A stretch of 64,000 nucleotides of DNA from Doris montereyensis (GCA_037039925.1 JAXRKP010001130.1:86001-150000), one strand, 5' to 3'. Shown: positions 1-17,520, numbered from the stretch's first letter. The notes: a model not told the origin generated them from the sequence alone. A program made the numbers and translations.

Positions 1-882
1 TATTCACTTTTTTTCCTCATGTTGACATAAGTTTACAATGGGGAAGATACGTAATTCCCTTAAATGTAGTAACATTGCATGCCTAATTGTTGTGGTTGGA
101 GTTGTAGGAATGTTTTATATTTGTTGGGTTGCCCAGCTGTGTGCTCAAGACTTGGAACTCAAGACAAGTGTTTTTTTTTATATTTGTACTATTTATTGTT
201 TTTACAATTAATGATGCACACGTTTATAAACTTTATTCTAACATTATTGAGATTTTCTACTTGAGATCTTTTATATTCATGCATGTACTTTTTAGATGTG
301 TTGGTGCCAATTCTAACTTAAGTTAGAACTGTGGTTTGATTTATTTCTCGTTAAATATGGAAATCAATGACTTCAAGTAATATTATCATCATTGTTTATC
401 TAAAGATATCCGATGATCTACATCGCAGCAGCCTAAGAAAGCATATTTCATAAAGAAAAGTTTTTTTTAAAATTGTTGATTTGATGTTGGTCAGCAGTCA
501 TTCTAATGTTACACCAGTGACAGATGACATGGAATCATTTGAAGAAAATGTCACAATATCATGAAAAGAAGCTGAATTGTAGTAAAGGCTTATCATACCA
601 TTTGAATCATTCAAATTTGAGATAAAAAGTTTTGCATCTTTTGAAACGTTAAATTGATGACAAAAGTCATTCCCATTGTGGGATGTTCTGTTTTGTTTTT
701 TTAAAGACAAATTTTAGATTTAAACTTCTTTACATAAATGCATATCTGTGGTCTTATTTTTCATTTTGTTTTGGATTGTTTGTTGGATATTTTTCTTTCA
801 TCCACACAAGTTTGATTCTTTGCTAACCCCTGGCTTGGTTGTGTGCAGTGCATACTAATTCTTACTTCCACTTGTGTCCCAG
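1..882. other. Unassigned AT-rich sequence, probably intron of the upstream gene
   Basis: No open frame here has coding character. The segment ends in a pyrimidine stretch and a CCCAG acceptor at 878-882, just before the coding exon that starts at 883, so at least its 3' part is probably intron. No repeat family or RNA gene was recognised. Confidence 0.5.
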
Positions 883-1677
883 GTGGTCCCACCATGCCCG
901 CAGTGAATGCCAGCGCCACGTGGAACCGTTGTTGCCCATGGTGTGGAAGGGGAGGCAATCTGCATTTGGACAATGCTGATCCTGACTGTCGATGCCAGCA
1001 AGACTCTGTACTGGTGACCACATGCACAACGTCTCAGATGCCATCTCAGACTGGTAAAGATCTCATACTGCTAACAAACCACATCAGTAAACACAGGCAA
1101 GTGAATTCAACAAGTAAACATAAGACGGTGTCACCAAAAGAGGAATCAACGGAAAGCCATATCGGTCACTCCTTCCAGGCAAATATTAGACAATGATTTT
1201 GGGAATGGAGAGCCTGAAAGTGCCAGAGAAAGCCCATATCATTCCGGTGCTCTCTCTTCGCCACCAACTCCAGACAGACCTAAGTCATCGTGCAGTAATG
1301 ATGCTTTCTACACCGTGTCATCGAGTCACAGGATGAGGAACAGATCTAAAGGGCATCCGGGCTCAAGTATGATTCACCTGCGGGTTTCAACTGCCAATGA
1401 ATCGCACAAGTTTTATTACCAACATCGACTGCCACAAGAGGGCTACAATTATCAGCCCATCCCACAGCCGAAGCCTAGCACGAATTACAACTCTGGCAAC
1501 TGGCAGATCCTGATGTCCAATCAACAGCATCAATACAGTAACTTCCCTGACTACTATGTGCCTCCTCATAGGCCCTCTCATCAGCCTAGTTATGTTTCAA
1601 GCCGTGGCTTCAATGGTGGGACTTGCACCAATAGGGTGAAAACATACTTGCCCAGAAGAGTGCACCGAGTTCCTTAA
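883..1677 (+). CDS. 3'-terminal coding exon of an unrecognised protein, with one apparent frameshift
   Basis: I do not recognise this family. The exon is preceded by an AG acceptor (881-882) and reads GPTMPAVNASATWNRCCPWC and onward in one frame. It contains a cysteine cluster (CCPWCG followed by CRC, around 927-995) that could bind a metal or form disulfides. Around 1150-1195 the plausible coding frame moves by one base into a second frame, which runs as a Ser/Pro/Tyr/Gln-rich, probably disordered tail. That tail has many YQ, PQP and HRPSHQP-type segments and ends in a basic TYLPRRVHRVP before TAA at 1675-1677. Both halves look coding (varied composition, no simple repeats), so the shift is more likely a one-base insertion in the assembly than a true end at 1196. 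Upstream exons lie outside the window or were not identified. The strand matches the RAD54L2-like gene downstream, but nothing links their functions. Confidence 0.6.
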
Positions 1678-1951
1678 TGAAACTGTGGCCAAATTTTGCA
1701 ACTCATGAGACTGAAAGTTTTGGAAATCCTTTAGCCGTAGTGACACAAAGACGTCTGAAGTTAAAACCTAGAAAGTAAAAGTTTGATATTCTGAGAGGCA
1801 TTATGATATCCATCAGGTTGCCTTACGAGTACAGTTAACTTGATGTGTCCTGTTTTTGTGACTGCATGAAAGCGCGATCTCTTTAATATGCATTGTGTCC
1901 TTTTACATCTATCCAAATTAAATGAAAGAAGAGCACCTGGGAAATAGGAAA

Positions 1952-1957
1952 AATAAA
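1952..1957 (+). promoter_or_regulatory. Candidate polyadenylation signal of the upstream gene
   Basis: An AATAAA hexamer lies about 275 bases past the stop codon at 1677 and is followed at once by another AATAAAG-like string. It is the first good signal on this strand. AATAAA is common in such AT-rich DNA, so the assignment is tentative. Confidence 0.4.
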
Positions 1958-4900
1958 ATAAAGAATTTGTAACGTTAAAAATGTATAATGAAAAATCAGA
2001 GTACATTCCTTGCTGTGACCCTTGATCTTGGGAAAGGCTTTTTGATTTTATGGCTAATACAGCACCTCTTGGAACGTGTGGCACTGCCAGAATTCAGCTT
2101 TATTGATATGGCATAAATTAGATGACACTTTAAAAAAACAATATTAATATTAATTAACAAAATTTCTGAATAAACTCCAAAGAGAAAAAACAACCCTAAA
2201 TTTGATATTTCACAACAAAAGTATATATACCTGAGTTTCTCTTATTTCATTCCTTTATGTTGATTTAAGTGTTCTGTTTAAGGTTATATTGATTTAATTT
2301 GAAATCAATGAATATGATGAATTATGATTGGTTATTTGTTGTAATAATTATTTGCTCTTGTTTGTTCCATACAGGCTTTTATTAATCTTTTGCTGAGAAT
2401 GTTATTACTCATTTCTTTTTAAGTTAAACACAAGACAGAGTTTTCCTTAAGTTACCCTGCTTTTAACAGATTGAATTTTTTCCTTCTTTTTTATTTAACG
2501 AATTTACTAAAGAGATTTTGTAACTGTTTTGAAAAGATGTTGGCTTCAGAATTATCAAATTCATGCAAAATTTAAATCTTACCATGTCTCAAAATAATAT
2601 TTCTGCTATTTATCTTCTCTCCTCTTCTTTTACTTATGGTTGATCAATGGGAGTCAAATATAAGCCATGTATCATACTAAGTACATTTACATGTGACTGT
2701 AAATAGAAACAAATAAATAAATAAATATAAATCTTAATAAATGAATAATGAATAAATAAATAAATGATATAGAACTATATAAATAATCAACAAGTAGATA
2801 AGTGATAAATAAACGAATAAAATAAACAAATAAGAAGTAAGTAGATAGAGAAATAAATAACTAAATAAATAAACAAATAAATAATTAAATAAATAAACAA
2901 TTAAGTAAATAAATAAATGGACAAACTCTTCCACCCCCTCAACCTTCACACACCTCATTATCAAATGGAAAAAATTCCATGAAACTTAATCTAACTGATA
3001 GTGAAGAAGAGCTCAAACCACCAAAAAGCATTCTGCTATCTGGCCAATGTACAAAGACAATCCATAAAGAGTAACTTATAGTCAGGAAATAAAAATAATA
3101 ATTTCAAATTTTTATAAATTATTTTTTTTAGAAATTTGTAAGGAGTGAATTTTAGTCAATGAGCAGTAGAACAATACTTAAACAATCAAACTAATAGAGA
3201 ATTCAAACGTTTAAAAAACATAAGAAATTTAAAATTATAGGCAACTTCCCTGCTCATACCCAAAGAATGTTAGGGAAAATGACATTCAATGTTGAAATCA
3301 TTAGCTTTTTTGCATTTGAATTTGCATTATATGTGGATTATTTTTCTTCTTTAAAAATGTATTAAAAAATAAATTCCTTCCTTTATTTAGATTTTTTCTG
3401 GAAGTGTCCGTGTGTTTTCATTATTGAAGGAATTTGAAGCCGCTAAAATTTTAAAAAAAATCTTAACATCTGGACATACTGACACAAATATTTACAAGAA
3501 AAGAGTGAAAGGCAAAGTCCTCTCAGATGACACCAATTTGACAAATTTCATCACATTTATGCCAGAAGTTTTATGGCTCATAGTAATCCTGACTTTGTAG
3601 CTATACATTCTATTTCCATATTATTATGTTTACATATTATATCTATATCTCTATCTTATTGTGTAATTGTATTTGTTCCTTAAATGTGTCAGTCGTATAT
3701 TATTTAAGCAATAACAATTGTGTCTGTGATAATTCCTTTCCTTCTTAAATAGAGCTGAAGTAAGAAATGCATTGGAAAATATCTTGTGAAAGGAAAGATG
3801 AAATTAGTTCACATACATACTATTACAGAGAGACACAAATGAGGCTTGGAGAGATGTTTTGTGGCATATAATAAATAAATTAAAAAATATGTACAATATT
3901 TGATTTATATAGAATTTATCTTTTTGTTCTGCATTTAGTACAAAACTAAGTGCCTTCTGCCTTTATTTTGTACAAATGCTGCTCAACTTTCTTTACTGCT
4001 ATCAACTGTCTCAATGCAAGGCATTGTGCCATACCATTCCTTTCAAAGCTACTGATGTCTGTCACATTGTTTGAATTTTATGCATTATTATTAATATCAT
4101 GGGCTGCTAAACAGCTTTAAAATGTCCATACATGTGTGTTTGTGAAGAAAGTTGTCACTGTGAAACTACCATATTATTATGACATCAATGATATGAATGT
4201 AGTGCTTTTGTCGATTAAAACTAAGCATGCTTCTATCATATATTGTATAAGATTGCTTTGAAGGTCATATCAATGCTAGTATGAACATTTTAAAATGGGC
4301 TTCAGTGAATTACTTTTTAAAATTTTGCATTTTCAGTATACTCTCTTTTGTTATATAAAGAGTGTATAATTTGTTAATAAAACAATCAAATAACATCACA
4401 TTTTTACTATTAAGATGTAGCATGTATTTAGTTTAAAGAGAGTATTGTGTTTTTTCTTAATCTCATTTTGATTGTATTCATAAATCGATTTATACTAAAG
4501 ACAGGTTTTGCTCAATTATATTGTCAACCGTTTGTCATTTTTTGTAAGAATTATAGAAATACACTTTAAACTGTGACCATAGGAGAGCATTATCAAATAT
4601 ACACTTAATATTTTATATGCACATTATTAAATTATAACCTCAAAAATTCCTGTAAAAATATGTAAATATTGTGATTTACTTGAATAAGACACTGTTATGG
4701 ATTTCAATTTGTGCTCAATTGCATGTGTCAACAATATTTATATGGGATAAGTTTCTGTATGTATGAGTGGGATTATTATTTTGGTTATGGTGTAGACTGC
4801 TGTTAGCATGTAAGTCTTCTAGATTTCTGTCCTACAGGTAAATGTAGGAAAATTTGAGGATAAAATTTGTTTAACACTGCTTAAAAGAACTTCATGATAC

Positions 4901-6107
4901 ATGCAAACTTTTGAAGCACTGTTTTAGGGATAAAACATTTAATTGAATTTTAGACTTATCTTCTTAGTACTTGTAAAGAGTAAAAATGTAACTTAGAATA
5001 AAAGTTGATCTTATTCTTACCTTCATGAAGTTTTTCATATTGAAATTTAGTTGTAGTGTAATATTCTCAATCAATTTTTTATTTCTCAATAAAAATCTGT
5101 GGACATGTGATATGAAAGTACTTTGTGAGTCTTTGTAAATATCACAAGGAATGTATAATTGCCAAAAGTCATAGGATTCATGTATGCCATTTAATGACCA
5201 ATTGTCTCATTGAAAGGCATCAACTGATGTCCAGGCTGTGACATGCATATATAAATATACAAGTTATTCACTTGCATCTTCTCCAAAGATAAGTATAATA
5301 TGTATATTCCAGAATTAATAAAAATCGTTATTTTATAACAGACCAGAAATAACTATAATTTTTGTCTCAAGTTAGTTTTTCTACACCATGTTTCATCATC
5401 ATATTATGATATCTATGACATTTGTATTTATCTGTTTTATTTGTGATTCATGTTCTCTTTCAGACTGTGATATCATGTCTGCTAAGTCTACTATTTAAAA
5501 CTAAATTTGTTGGGTGTCTTTCCAGTCATATATTATTACTGAACAAAGAAAAACTGTTTGTATTTTAGGACTGTGCTATATTGATGCAATCCAATTTATT
5601 TTATAAGCCATCCTTGCATCATTCTTTCATAAAAGGCTTTTTTTTTAATCTATTGAGTGTTTCAAAATTAAACGACTAAACTTTATTTTTATACAGTGAG
5701 GCATCAGATTGGCCTGTTATTGTGTGTGTTTTTTTCCTTTTCTTTTGATTCTCTGAGCTCAATGATTGTCAGTTGTCAGTTGATCTTTAGGGTTGTGTTC
5801 ACCCATGATGCTAGAATGTCTTATGATTAGATTATAATGTAATTTTTATTTCATCTAGGATGCTTCACTTCTGGTAAGTATGCTACGTAAGTTGTTATCT
5901 TAACGCGGTGTGTTCACTGTGAACCGGAAATAAGCCAAAAAGTCACATTTGTACATGTGATTTGATTGATTTGATCAGCTAATTTTGGTTTCTCAAATAT
6001 TGTACACAATTTTACATGTGAATAAGTATAGCAAAGTTTAAGATTGGAGGCTAAGACCATTACAAGATTTCTGTTGCTAACAAAGAGATGCTTTTAAGTG
6101 AATGCTC
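1958..6107. other. AT-rich non-coding sequence, possible long 3' UTR then intergenic
   Basis: No frame has coding composition. Further AATAAA hexamers occur (for example near 4377 and 5317), so the upstream 3' UTR could be longer than the first signal suggests. Apart from the AAAT microsatellite listed separately, no repeat, RNA gene or transposon end was recognised. Confidence 0.5.
2704..2925. repeat. Imperfect (AAAT)n microsatellite
   Basis: Runs of AAATAAAT interrupted by AAAC, GAAT and TAAG variants. On the minus strand this gives a spurious open frame of LFIYL repeats. The interruptions suggest an old array. Confidence 0.9.
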
Positions 6108-6625
6108 TTAATCCAAAAATTTTGATCAAAGAGAGATTTTTTTTTACTACACCTGAGTTCAAGAATATTGATCAAAGAGACACTTTCATTTCGATAGTCT
6201 GGGTCTAGAAATTTTGAACAAAGAGATACTTTCATTTTGATAGACTGGGTCCAGAATTATTGAGCAAAGGGATACATGTACTTTCGTTTTGCTAGTCTGG
6301 GTCCAGAATTATTGAGCAAAGATATACTTTCATCTTGATAGTCTGGATCCAGAATTATTGAGCAAAGAGACACTTTAATTTTGATAGTCTGGGTCCAGAA
6401 TTATTGAGCAAAGGGATACTTTCATTTTGATAGTCTAGGTCCAGAAATATTGAACAAAGGGACATACTAATTTTGATACTCTGGGTCCAGAAATATTGAA
6501 CAAAGGGACACTCTAATTTTTATACTATGAGTCCAGAAATATTGTAAAGAGAGATATTTTATTTTAATTTTGATATTCTGGGTCCAGAATTATTGAGCAA
6601 AGAGATAATTTCATTTTGATGCTAG
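6108..6625 (+). repeat. 46-bp minisatellite, about 11 degenerate copies
   Basis: A unit reading roughly CTGGGTCCAGAATTATTGAG, then CAAAGNGATACTTTCATTTT, then GATAGT recurs in tandem. The GGGTCCAG anchor starts at 6201, 6247, 6299, 6345, 6391, 6437, 6483, 6529 and 6580. Spacing is 46 bp except for two intervals with 5-6 bp insertions. Degenerate copies extend to about 6108 and 6625. It has no coding potential. Confidence 0.9.
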
Positions 6626-7034
6626 AGACCAGCGTCGTATCTAAGATAGACTTGAGACCGTGCAGTCATCAGTTTGACTCCTATTTAAGCTGACATTATG
6701 CCCTTCAGACAGACACAACATGAGTTTCACCACTCAAGCTGTGAGTGAATGGATGCTGTCTATGACTTGGAGAAAAGACCTTTGGGGGACCAGCGTCCTG
6801 TCTAAAAGTGGTCAGAAATCAAGATTAACTCCAGCTCACGAAAGATTGCAAGGCCTGCAAATATTGAATGTCCATCAGATACAAGGAATTTCCTTCATTC
6901 CTCACTAAAAGCAGTGACGATAGGTATGGTGGTGGTTTTAAAAAGTGAAATACAGGGGCATGGAAACCCAAAACCCAAGCTTACTTAAAACGTCATAAAG
7001 AAGATAAATGCACCCAGTCAGAGAAATGCATTTT
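6626..7034. other. Unclassified sequence with a short internal repeat
   Basis: The phrase GACCAGCGTC followed by a TATCTAA or TGTCTAA variant occurs at about 6629 and again at about 6790. A CAGTTTGACTCC string near 6669 loosely resembles a Pol III B box. This could be a decayed SINE, but no A box or tail is convincing. No coding sequence was recognised. Confidence 0.3.
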
Positions 7035-8040
<1,006 letters not shown>

Positions 8041-8397
8041 TTTTTTAATATTTATTATTCTATGTTTCTTGCCTTCCTTCCTTTCTTTCTGATTATCCCT
8101 CTATCTATTATTTTTATATTCAACCATATTCTATGTAGCCTACTTTTCGATCCTTGTCAGTTACAGTGTGACAAAGATGGACATAAAGACAATTAAATTA
8201 TAGATGGTTGAGGGATACATGATACCGATAGGTAGATACACACATAGATCTACATTGTGATATGCATGGGCGCATACATACCGTAGTCTGTCACCTGTTA
8301 GAGCCAATACCTCAATGACCAGATTCTTCTCGACTTGAAATAAAACTAACAACGCATATTTATTTTTGATTTTTAAAAAGTGTAATATTCTACTGGG
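8041..8397. other. Unclassified spacer between microsatellite and LINE
   Basis: AT-rich DNA with short CTTTC and ATAGATA remnants. No gene or recognisable repeat was seen. Confidence 0.4.
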
Positions 8398-8453
8398 CAA
8401 TGGACAGGTAAGCACCTGTACGGGGAATAGATGATCCCGCCCTCCACGGGTTT

Positions 8454-8584
8454 CCTGCTGCCTTGCAAACGGTTTTTGGTTGAACAAAGGCTAGAGTAGT
8501 TAACCCTGACAGAAAACAACCTGCTGCCTTGCATGCTGGTCTTGAATGACTAAAGGCTAGGGAGTTAACCCTGACAGAAAATAA
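8454..8584 (+). repeat. Tandem ~65-bp duplication in the LINE 5' region
   Basis: Two adjacent units, about 8454-8519 and 8520-8584, share CCTGCTGCCTTGCA at the start and AGTTAACCCTGACAGAAAA at the end, with a diverged middle. Tandem 5' UTR units are common in LINEs and can act as internal promoters; that role is inference here. Confidence 0.75.
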
Positions 8585-8765
8585 CAAGGCCTGGTAGGGG
8601 GCTTCGAGGTGACAGCCCCACCATCTACCTAGGGTACAGTGGGCTAATCCCCTGCTTATCCAAAACAACCTGATTCAGAGAAGTAAAATAAATATAACCG
8701 GCTTGATTTTTGGAAGACGAACTTGGAAACGAACATGGACTGTGATTTTTGGAACAATAAATGGA

Positions 8766-11532
8766 AAAGAGTTAGAATTAGTTGAAGAAATGGAAAAATT
8801 CAAAGTAGATATTTTGGCCATTACAGAAACAAAGAAAAAAGGACAAGTAATAGAAAATGTAGGACCGAATCATATTTTAATCTTCACAGGAGTAGATGTC
8901 AAAGATAGAGCTAGAGCAGGAGTAGGCCTCCTAGTGCATAAAAGACATGAAAAGCTACTAGAAAGTTGGAAATTTATAAGCCCACGGCTATTAGAGGAAA
9001 ATATTAAACCAAAAGGACGATAAACTAAATTATTAATAGTTTATGGACCAAACGAAGACGCAACTAAAGAAGAAAAAGATATCTTCAAAAATGATTTACA
9101 AATAGCTGCAGGGAATCTTAAAACCCACACAGGAACTAATGCTTTTAGGAGATTTAAAAGCTAGAGTAGGCAACAGTGTAGAAACGTCAGGAGGAGTAAT
9201 AGGTAAAGAAGGAGAGATAACAACTTCTCTAAATGGAGAGAGACTCATAGATTTTTGCCTAAAGAATAACAGGAAAATTGCCAACACCTTTTTTTCCTCA
9301 TAAAGATATCCACAAATATACAAGAGTAAATGAAGACAGAGTGAAAAGTCAATGATAGACTACATAATAGTTAGCAGCTCCCTTTTTCACAGTACATTGG
9401 ATGCAAGAGTAATCAGAGGAGCATAAATATTTAGTGATCATCATTTAGTGATTGCCAAAATGAGATTACTGACTGAGAAAAACAAACAGAAAAGGAAATA
9501 GAAGAAAGCTACTAAACTCAAAATAGAGGAATTAAATAAACCAGTACTAAAATAGGTATATCAATCTAGGATAAAAAGATTTATCAGTGAAAGACAGATG
9601 GATCAGAATGATAGCACATTAGAAGAAAAGTGGCAGATGTATAAAGAAACACACCTCATTTGTACTGAAGAGGTCTGTGGTAGGAAACAAATTAAAGGAG
9701 ATAGGAAAAGAACAGCATAGTGGAATGAAAATGTCAAGACTAAGATCAACGAAAAGAAGGATGCCTGGAAGAAATACTTGCAAACAAAGAGACCAGAGGA
9801 AAGGATAGATTACGTGAATAAAAGAACTATCGCCAAAGAGGAAGTGAGGAAAGCCAAACAGGAACAATGGGAAGAGTTTAGACAAAGACTCCAAGAAAGC
9901 TATCAAGGAAATCAAAAGCTGTTCTGGGGCAATGAAGAGCATGAGAAAGACTAAAGCATGCCCAATACGACAAATTAAGAATGTCGAAGGAGAAATAATG
10001 AAAGAAGACAGCGAAATCATGGATACATGGAGAAAGTATTTTCATTAATTACATAATCCCTCCAGCACGTATGAAACAAGGAGTAAAGATCAATTAGTAA
10101 GAGAAACAAATAATCCAGAGGAGACAGCTGAAGATGTAGATATATATCAATGGAAGAAATCCAAACAGCTATAAGAAAAGTGAAATTAGAAAAGCCCCAG
10201 GAGCAGATCAAGTTTGTCCAGAAATTATTAAAAACCAAGGGAGAGAGGCAGACAAACTACTACATGCAATATGCCAACAAGCATGGAAGTCCAAACAGGT
10301 GCCAGACGACTGGAAAAAGAGAACGGTAGTACCAATACATAAGAAAGGATCAACTATGGAATGCTCAAACTATAGAGGGATATCACTGCTTAGCGTTACA
10401 GGAAAAGTATATGGCAGGATACTGGAAATGAGACTAAGGAAAAGAGTAGAGGATCAGACTGAAGAGCATCAGAGTGGATTTAGACTTGGAAGAAGTGTAC
10501 AAGACCACATATTTACAATTAGACAAATAATAAAAAAAATTCCTTGAGAGAAACATTGACTTGTACCTGTGTTTTATTGACTTAGGAAAGGCATTTGACA
10601 CTGTGAGGAGGGACGAACTATGGCATTCCTTAAAAGAACGTAATGTAGAGCAAAATTTGATAGAAGCCATTAAAAGTTTTTACAATAAACCAACATGTGC
10701 AGGGGGGAGTAGCTGGAAAAGTATCAGAAGAATTTGATGTAGATATACGATTCAGTCGCAAAGGCATCATCAAAAATGAAGAAAAGGAATGTTGGTATGT
10801 GAAAGCTCAAACCAGTAAATGTATCAATGCTTTCATTTGCCGATGATTTAGTTCTGTTTGGAAAATCAGAAAGTGACCTTCAGTCGAATATCAGCATTAT
10901 AAACAATGAACTAAATAAAAGAGGAATGAGAGTTAATGCAAAGAAAACCAAAACAATGCTAGTAACTAGCGAAGCTAAAACACAAAATCTTAAATTGGGC
11001 AGGGATTATTTAGAACAAGTTCAAAGCTACAATTACCTAGGAGTAATGATTAACTCCGACGGAAATCTAAGAGAAGAAATCAGCCAGAGAATCAAAAAAG
11101 GCAAGTGCAATATATAACCATCTAGGAAAGGCATTTGTAGGTAAGCAAGAATTGTCAACAAAAATCAAAATGGCAGTATACAATACAGTTTATTGTCCTA
11201 CTCTCCTCTATGGCAGCGAAACCTGGACCTTAGACAGTAGAGAATACAGTAGAGTACAGGCAGCTGAAATGAAATATCTAAGAAGCGTGGTAGGGAAAAC
11301 TAAACGAGACAAAATCACAAACACAACAATAAGAGATCGAACCAAAGCAGATAGCATAAAAACTAAGATAGAAACAAATCAATTGAGATGGTTTGGGCAT
11401 GTAAACAGAATGAATGACAATAGAATAGCTAAATCAGTATACAGTGCTAAAGCCCAAGGTAAAAGATCAAAAGGCAGACCTCGGAGAAAGTGGGAAGAAG
11501 ATATAAAAGAGGCATTGAAGCATAGAACTTAA
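8766..11532 (+). pseudogene. Endonuclease-reverse transcriptase relic of LINE copy A
   Basis: The endonuclease part begins MEKFKVDILAITETKKK (about 8790), with the TETK motif of AP-type endonucleases, and continues in broken frames past 9350 (LDARV, then a degraded SDHH motif). Reverse-transcriptase blocks follow: a CSNYRGISLLSV block and SGFRLGRSVQDHIF near 10299-10547, the FADD catalytic box near 10836-10847, then a KYL-type segment (SYNYLGVMINSDG). The C-terminal part (11152-11532) has LLYGSETWTL, LRWFGHVNRM and GRPRRKWEEDIKEAL. Frames change repeatedly, and a ~58-bp stretch present in copy B upstream of the FADD box is missing near 10748. No functional product is expected. Confidence 0.85.
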
Positions 11533-11736
11533 ACATTTTTGGAAGGAGACAGAAAATGTCAGGACAGGGCATCCTGGAGAAAGATCATCTCGGGCATCTG
11601 AACCCAGACACCGAAATGTAGAATGGGAACTGATAAAGAAATAAAGTAATGTTCTACAGTTTGGTCTGCAACTTCTCTCGTCTGTGTGTCGTTCTTGTCC
11701 TTTGCACCTCCTCTCCATTGCACCATAAGTTAATAT

Positions 11737-11897
<161 letters not shown>

Positions 11898-11979
11898 GGT
11901 GTGAAACTTGAAGACCGTTGCCTGTGATACACGAAGCCTATCATAAACAATTTTCTAGCCAATCAACATTCCTATTCAT

Positions 11980-12905
11980 AGGCCTATCCAAACTCATACT
12001 GCTCACTGGTCCTTTGAGCGAGAATAGTCGTGGGGGCGCTGCACTGATAGGTGCACCATTCTCCTCTAACTAGTGTTACCATGCCGATCATGTCCCAGGG
12101 CCTGGGTTTCAGCAAAGAACTTTTTGAGTCCACTCTGTGATGTTGTCAGCCCAATTATTTCTCTGTTCCCCCATTTTTTCTGCTTCCTTGAACTGTTCCC
12201 TTTAGAGTCGTTTTAGAAAGGCCATCAGTTCCTGTTACATGACCATACCATTTCAACTTCCTCTTCTTGATGGTAGTGAGGAGTTCTTCGTAGTGGTCTA
12301 TGGCTTGTTTTATGGTCCTTGTTACTTCTTCGTTGGTGACGAAGTCCAGGTATGTGATGCCTAGGAGTCTTCTGTAGCATCTCATCTCCACTGCTTGGGT
12401 CATTCTCTGCAAGTCGATCGTTTGTTAATGTCCCGGGCTCGCATGCGGACAAGAATGTACACAACATCAGTGCACATAGTAACTTCAGTTTAGTCTTCAG
12501 ACGTGTTTTTGTCCTTCGACATAACATCGAGCTTGGCCATAACTGTTTTTGTCTGTGTAGCTCTTGATATCCCTTTTGTTCTTGGTCCCTCTTCACTGAT
12601 AATCGAGCCCACTCGCTGAGATTTTCTTTGTGAGTGGTCTTCCTTGCTCGTCATTATCATTGTCTTTTCAGCACTGATTTCAATCCCAAACCATACATAT
12701 TATTATGTTTCATCAAGGTGTTTCACTAATTGTACACGTTCTTCTTCTGACCCAGCTAGGCCATCAATGTCATCTGCAAAGCGGAGATTTATGATATTTC
12801 TCCTCCAACGCTGACTGATCCTTCGTAATCTTGAAGAGCCTCAGTCCTGATTCGTTCCAGGAAGATGTTAAAGAGCGTGGGCGGCAGAAACTATGTAAAG
12901 ACAAA
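11980..12905 (-). mobile_element. 3' fragment of a second LINE family (reverse transcriptase C-terminal half)
   Basis: Read on the minus strand, the fragment starts near 12900 with LFNIFLERIRTEALQDYEGS, then a FADD-type box (RFADDIDGLAG, about 12760-12795). It ends with MQRMTQAVEMRCYRRLLGIT, VTNEEV and KRKLKWYGHV (12155-12412), a pattern typical of RTE-like reverse transcriptases. The tail SAPTTILAQR-like segment continues to about 11980. It differs clearly in sequence from the LINE at 8.4-11.9 kb. Frameshifts and a 5' truncation show it is dead. Confidence 0.8.
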
Positions 12906-13429
12906 TAGCGTTGTTAACAGTACATGATTGTAGAACGTTTTACTTTCGTGGGGAGGCGACAGGTGTCGATGTAGAGGCCACCGGTTTGGTCCTGTCTAGT
13001 GTCCATGACTTTGTATCTGTTTATCATCTTGTATTTTGTCCTTTCGTTGCTTTTATGAGGCTCCTACTGTAACATCTACATCACATATGTTCAGATATGG
13101 GTGACACAAATAGTTGGTCTTGTTTACATCTTGCTATTCGAATGGTATCTGTGGCAATGGTATTGTGATGGAGTAACAATTGGGCAGACAGGCTTTAAAA
13201 TATTTTTCATTGTCCTGCCATTTTTATGAGTGAAGAATAAGCGGAAGTTTAAATTGATACTGGCTCACTGACCATAATGTTATAGTTTACTGCAATTCTT
13301 TTCACAGACTACGTATTTCTTTGTTGGAAGTATACAACACGAACAAACAAGATATAACAAAAACTACAAACAAACAAAATTCGACGCTCAAACAACCCCG
13401 CTGTCTCTGTCTCTGTTTGAGTCTTTCAC
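12906..13429. other. Unclassified sequence, nothing recognised
   Basis: No open frame of coding character, no RNA gene and no repeat was recognised between the LINE fragment and the CT microsatellite. A GC-richer patch at 12945-12995 (GGGGAGGCGACAGGTGTCGA) has a short self-complementary core but no known identity. Confidence 0.4.
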
Positions 13430-17149
<3,720 letters not shown>

Positions 17150-17520
17150 TCAGCTGAGATCTTTTGTCTCCGAGATCTCTATTTTCCATTGATTCGGATG
17201 TGATTGTGCTTCATGAATGTCGTAGAGATCTAAAATCTATAATTATAGATCTAATCTAGAATAAAGATTTAGACCCAAAGATCTGTAGGTTTATAGCGTA
17301 GACCTAGACTAGCTTTACCTTTATGTAATACAGTAATATGATTATCCATTGATAGCATTGCCAATAGGACAAAATTTAAGCTAGATCTACTCTACTCTAG
17401 ATCATCAAATCTAGATATCTACTCTAGAATCTAGATCTATATTCTATGCAGTGACAATGTCGATGACATGGAATCTAGATCTAGTCATCATAGAGATGTA
17501 GATCTAGACCCTAGTTTAAA
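17150..17520. repeat. Cluster of TAGATCTA-type palindromes
   Basis: AGATCT, TCTAGA and their composite TCTAGATCTAGA-like strings recur more than a dozen times in under 400 bases with no fixed period. Similar short clusters occur near 25870-26035, 35545, 35970, 36630 and 63720. It is not a microsatellite of constant unit. Confidence 0.7.

Noticed and set aside
6108..6625. A CRISPR-like array
   Set aside because: Repeats are contiguous 46-bp units without unique spacers, in a eukaryotic genome. It is a minisatellite.
8766..11532. The LINE frames as a functional host gene domesticated from a retrotransposon
   Set aside because: Multiple stops and frameshifts, and a similarly broken second copy at 42.4-45.2 kb, indicate ordinary dead copies.
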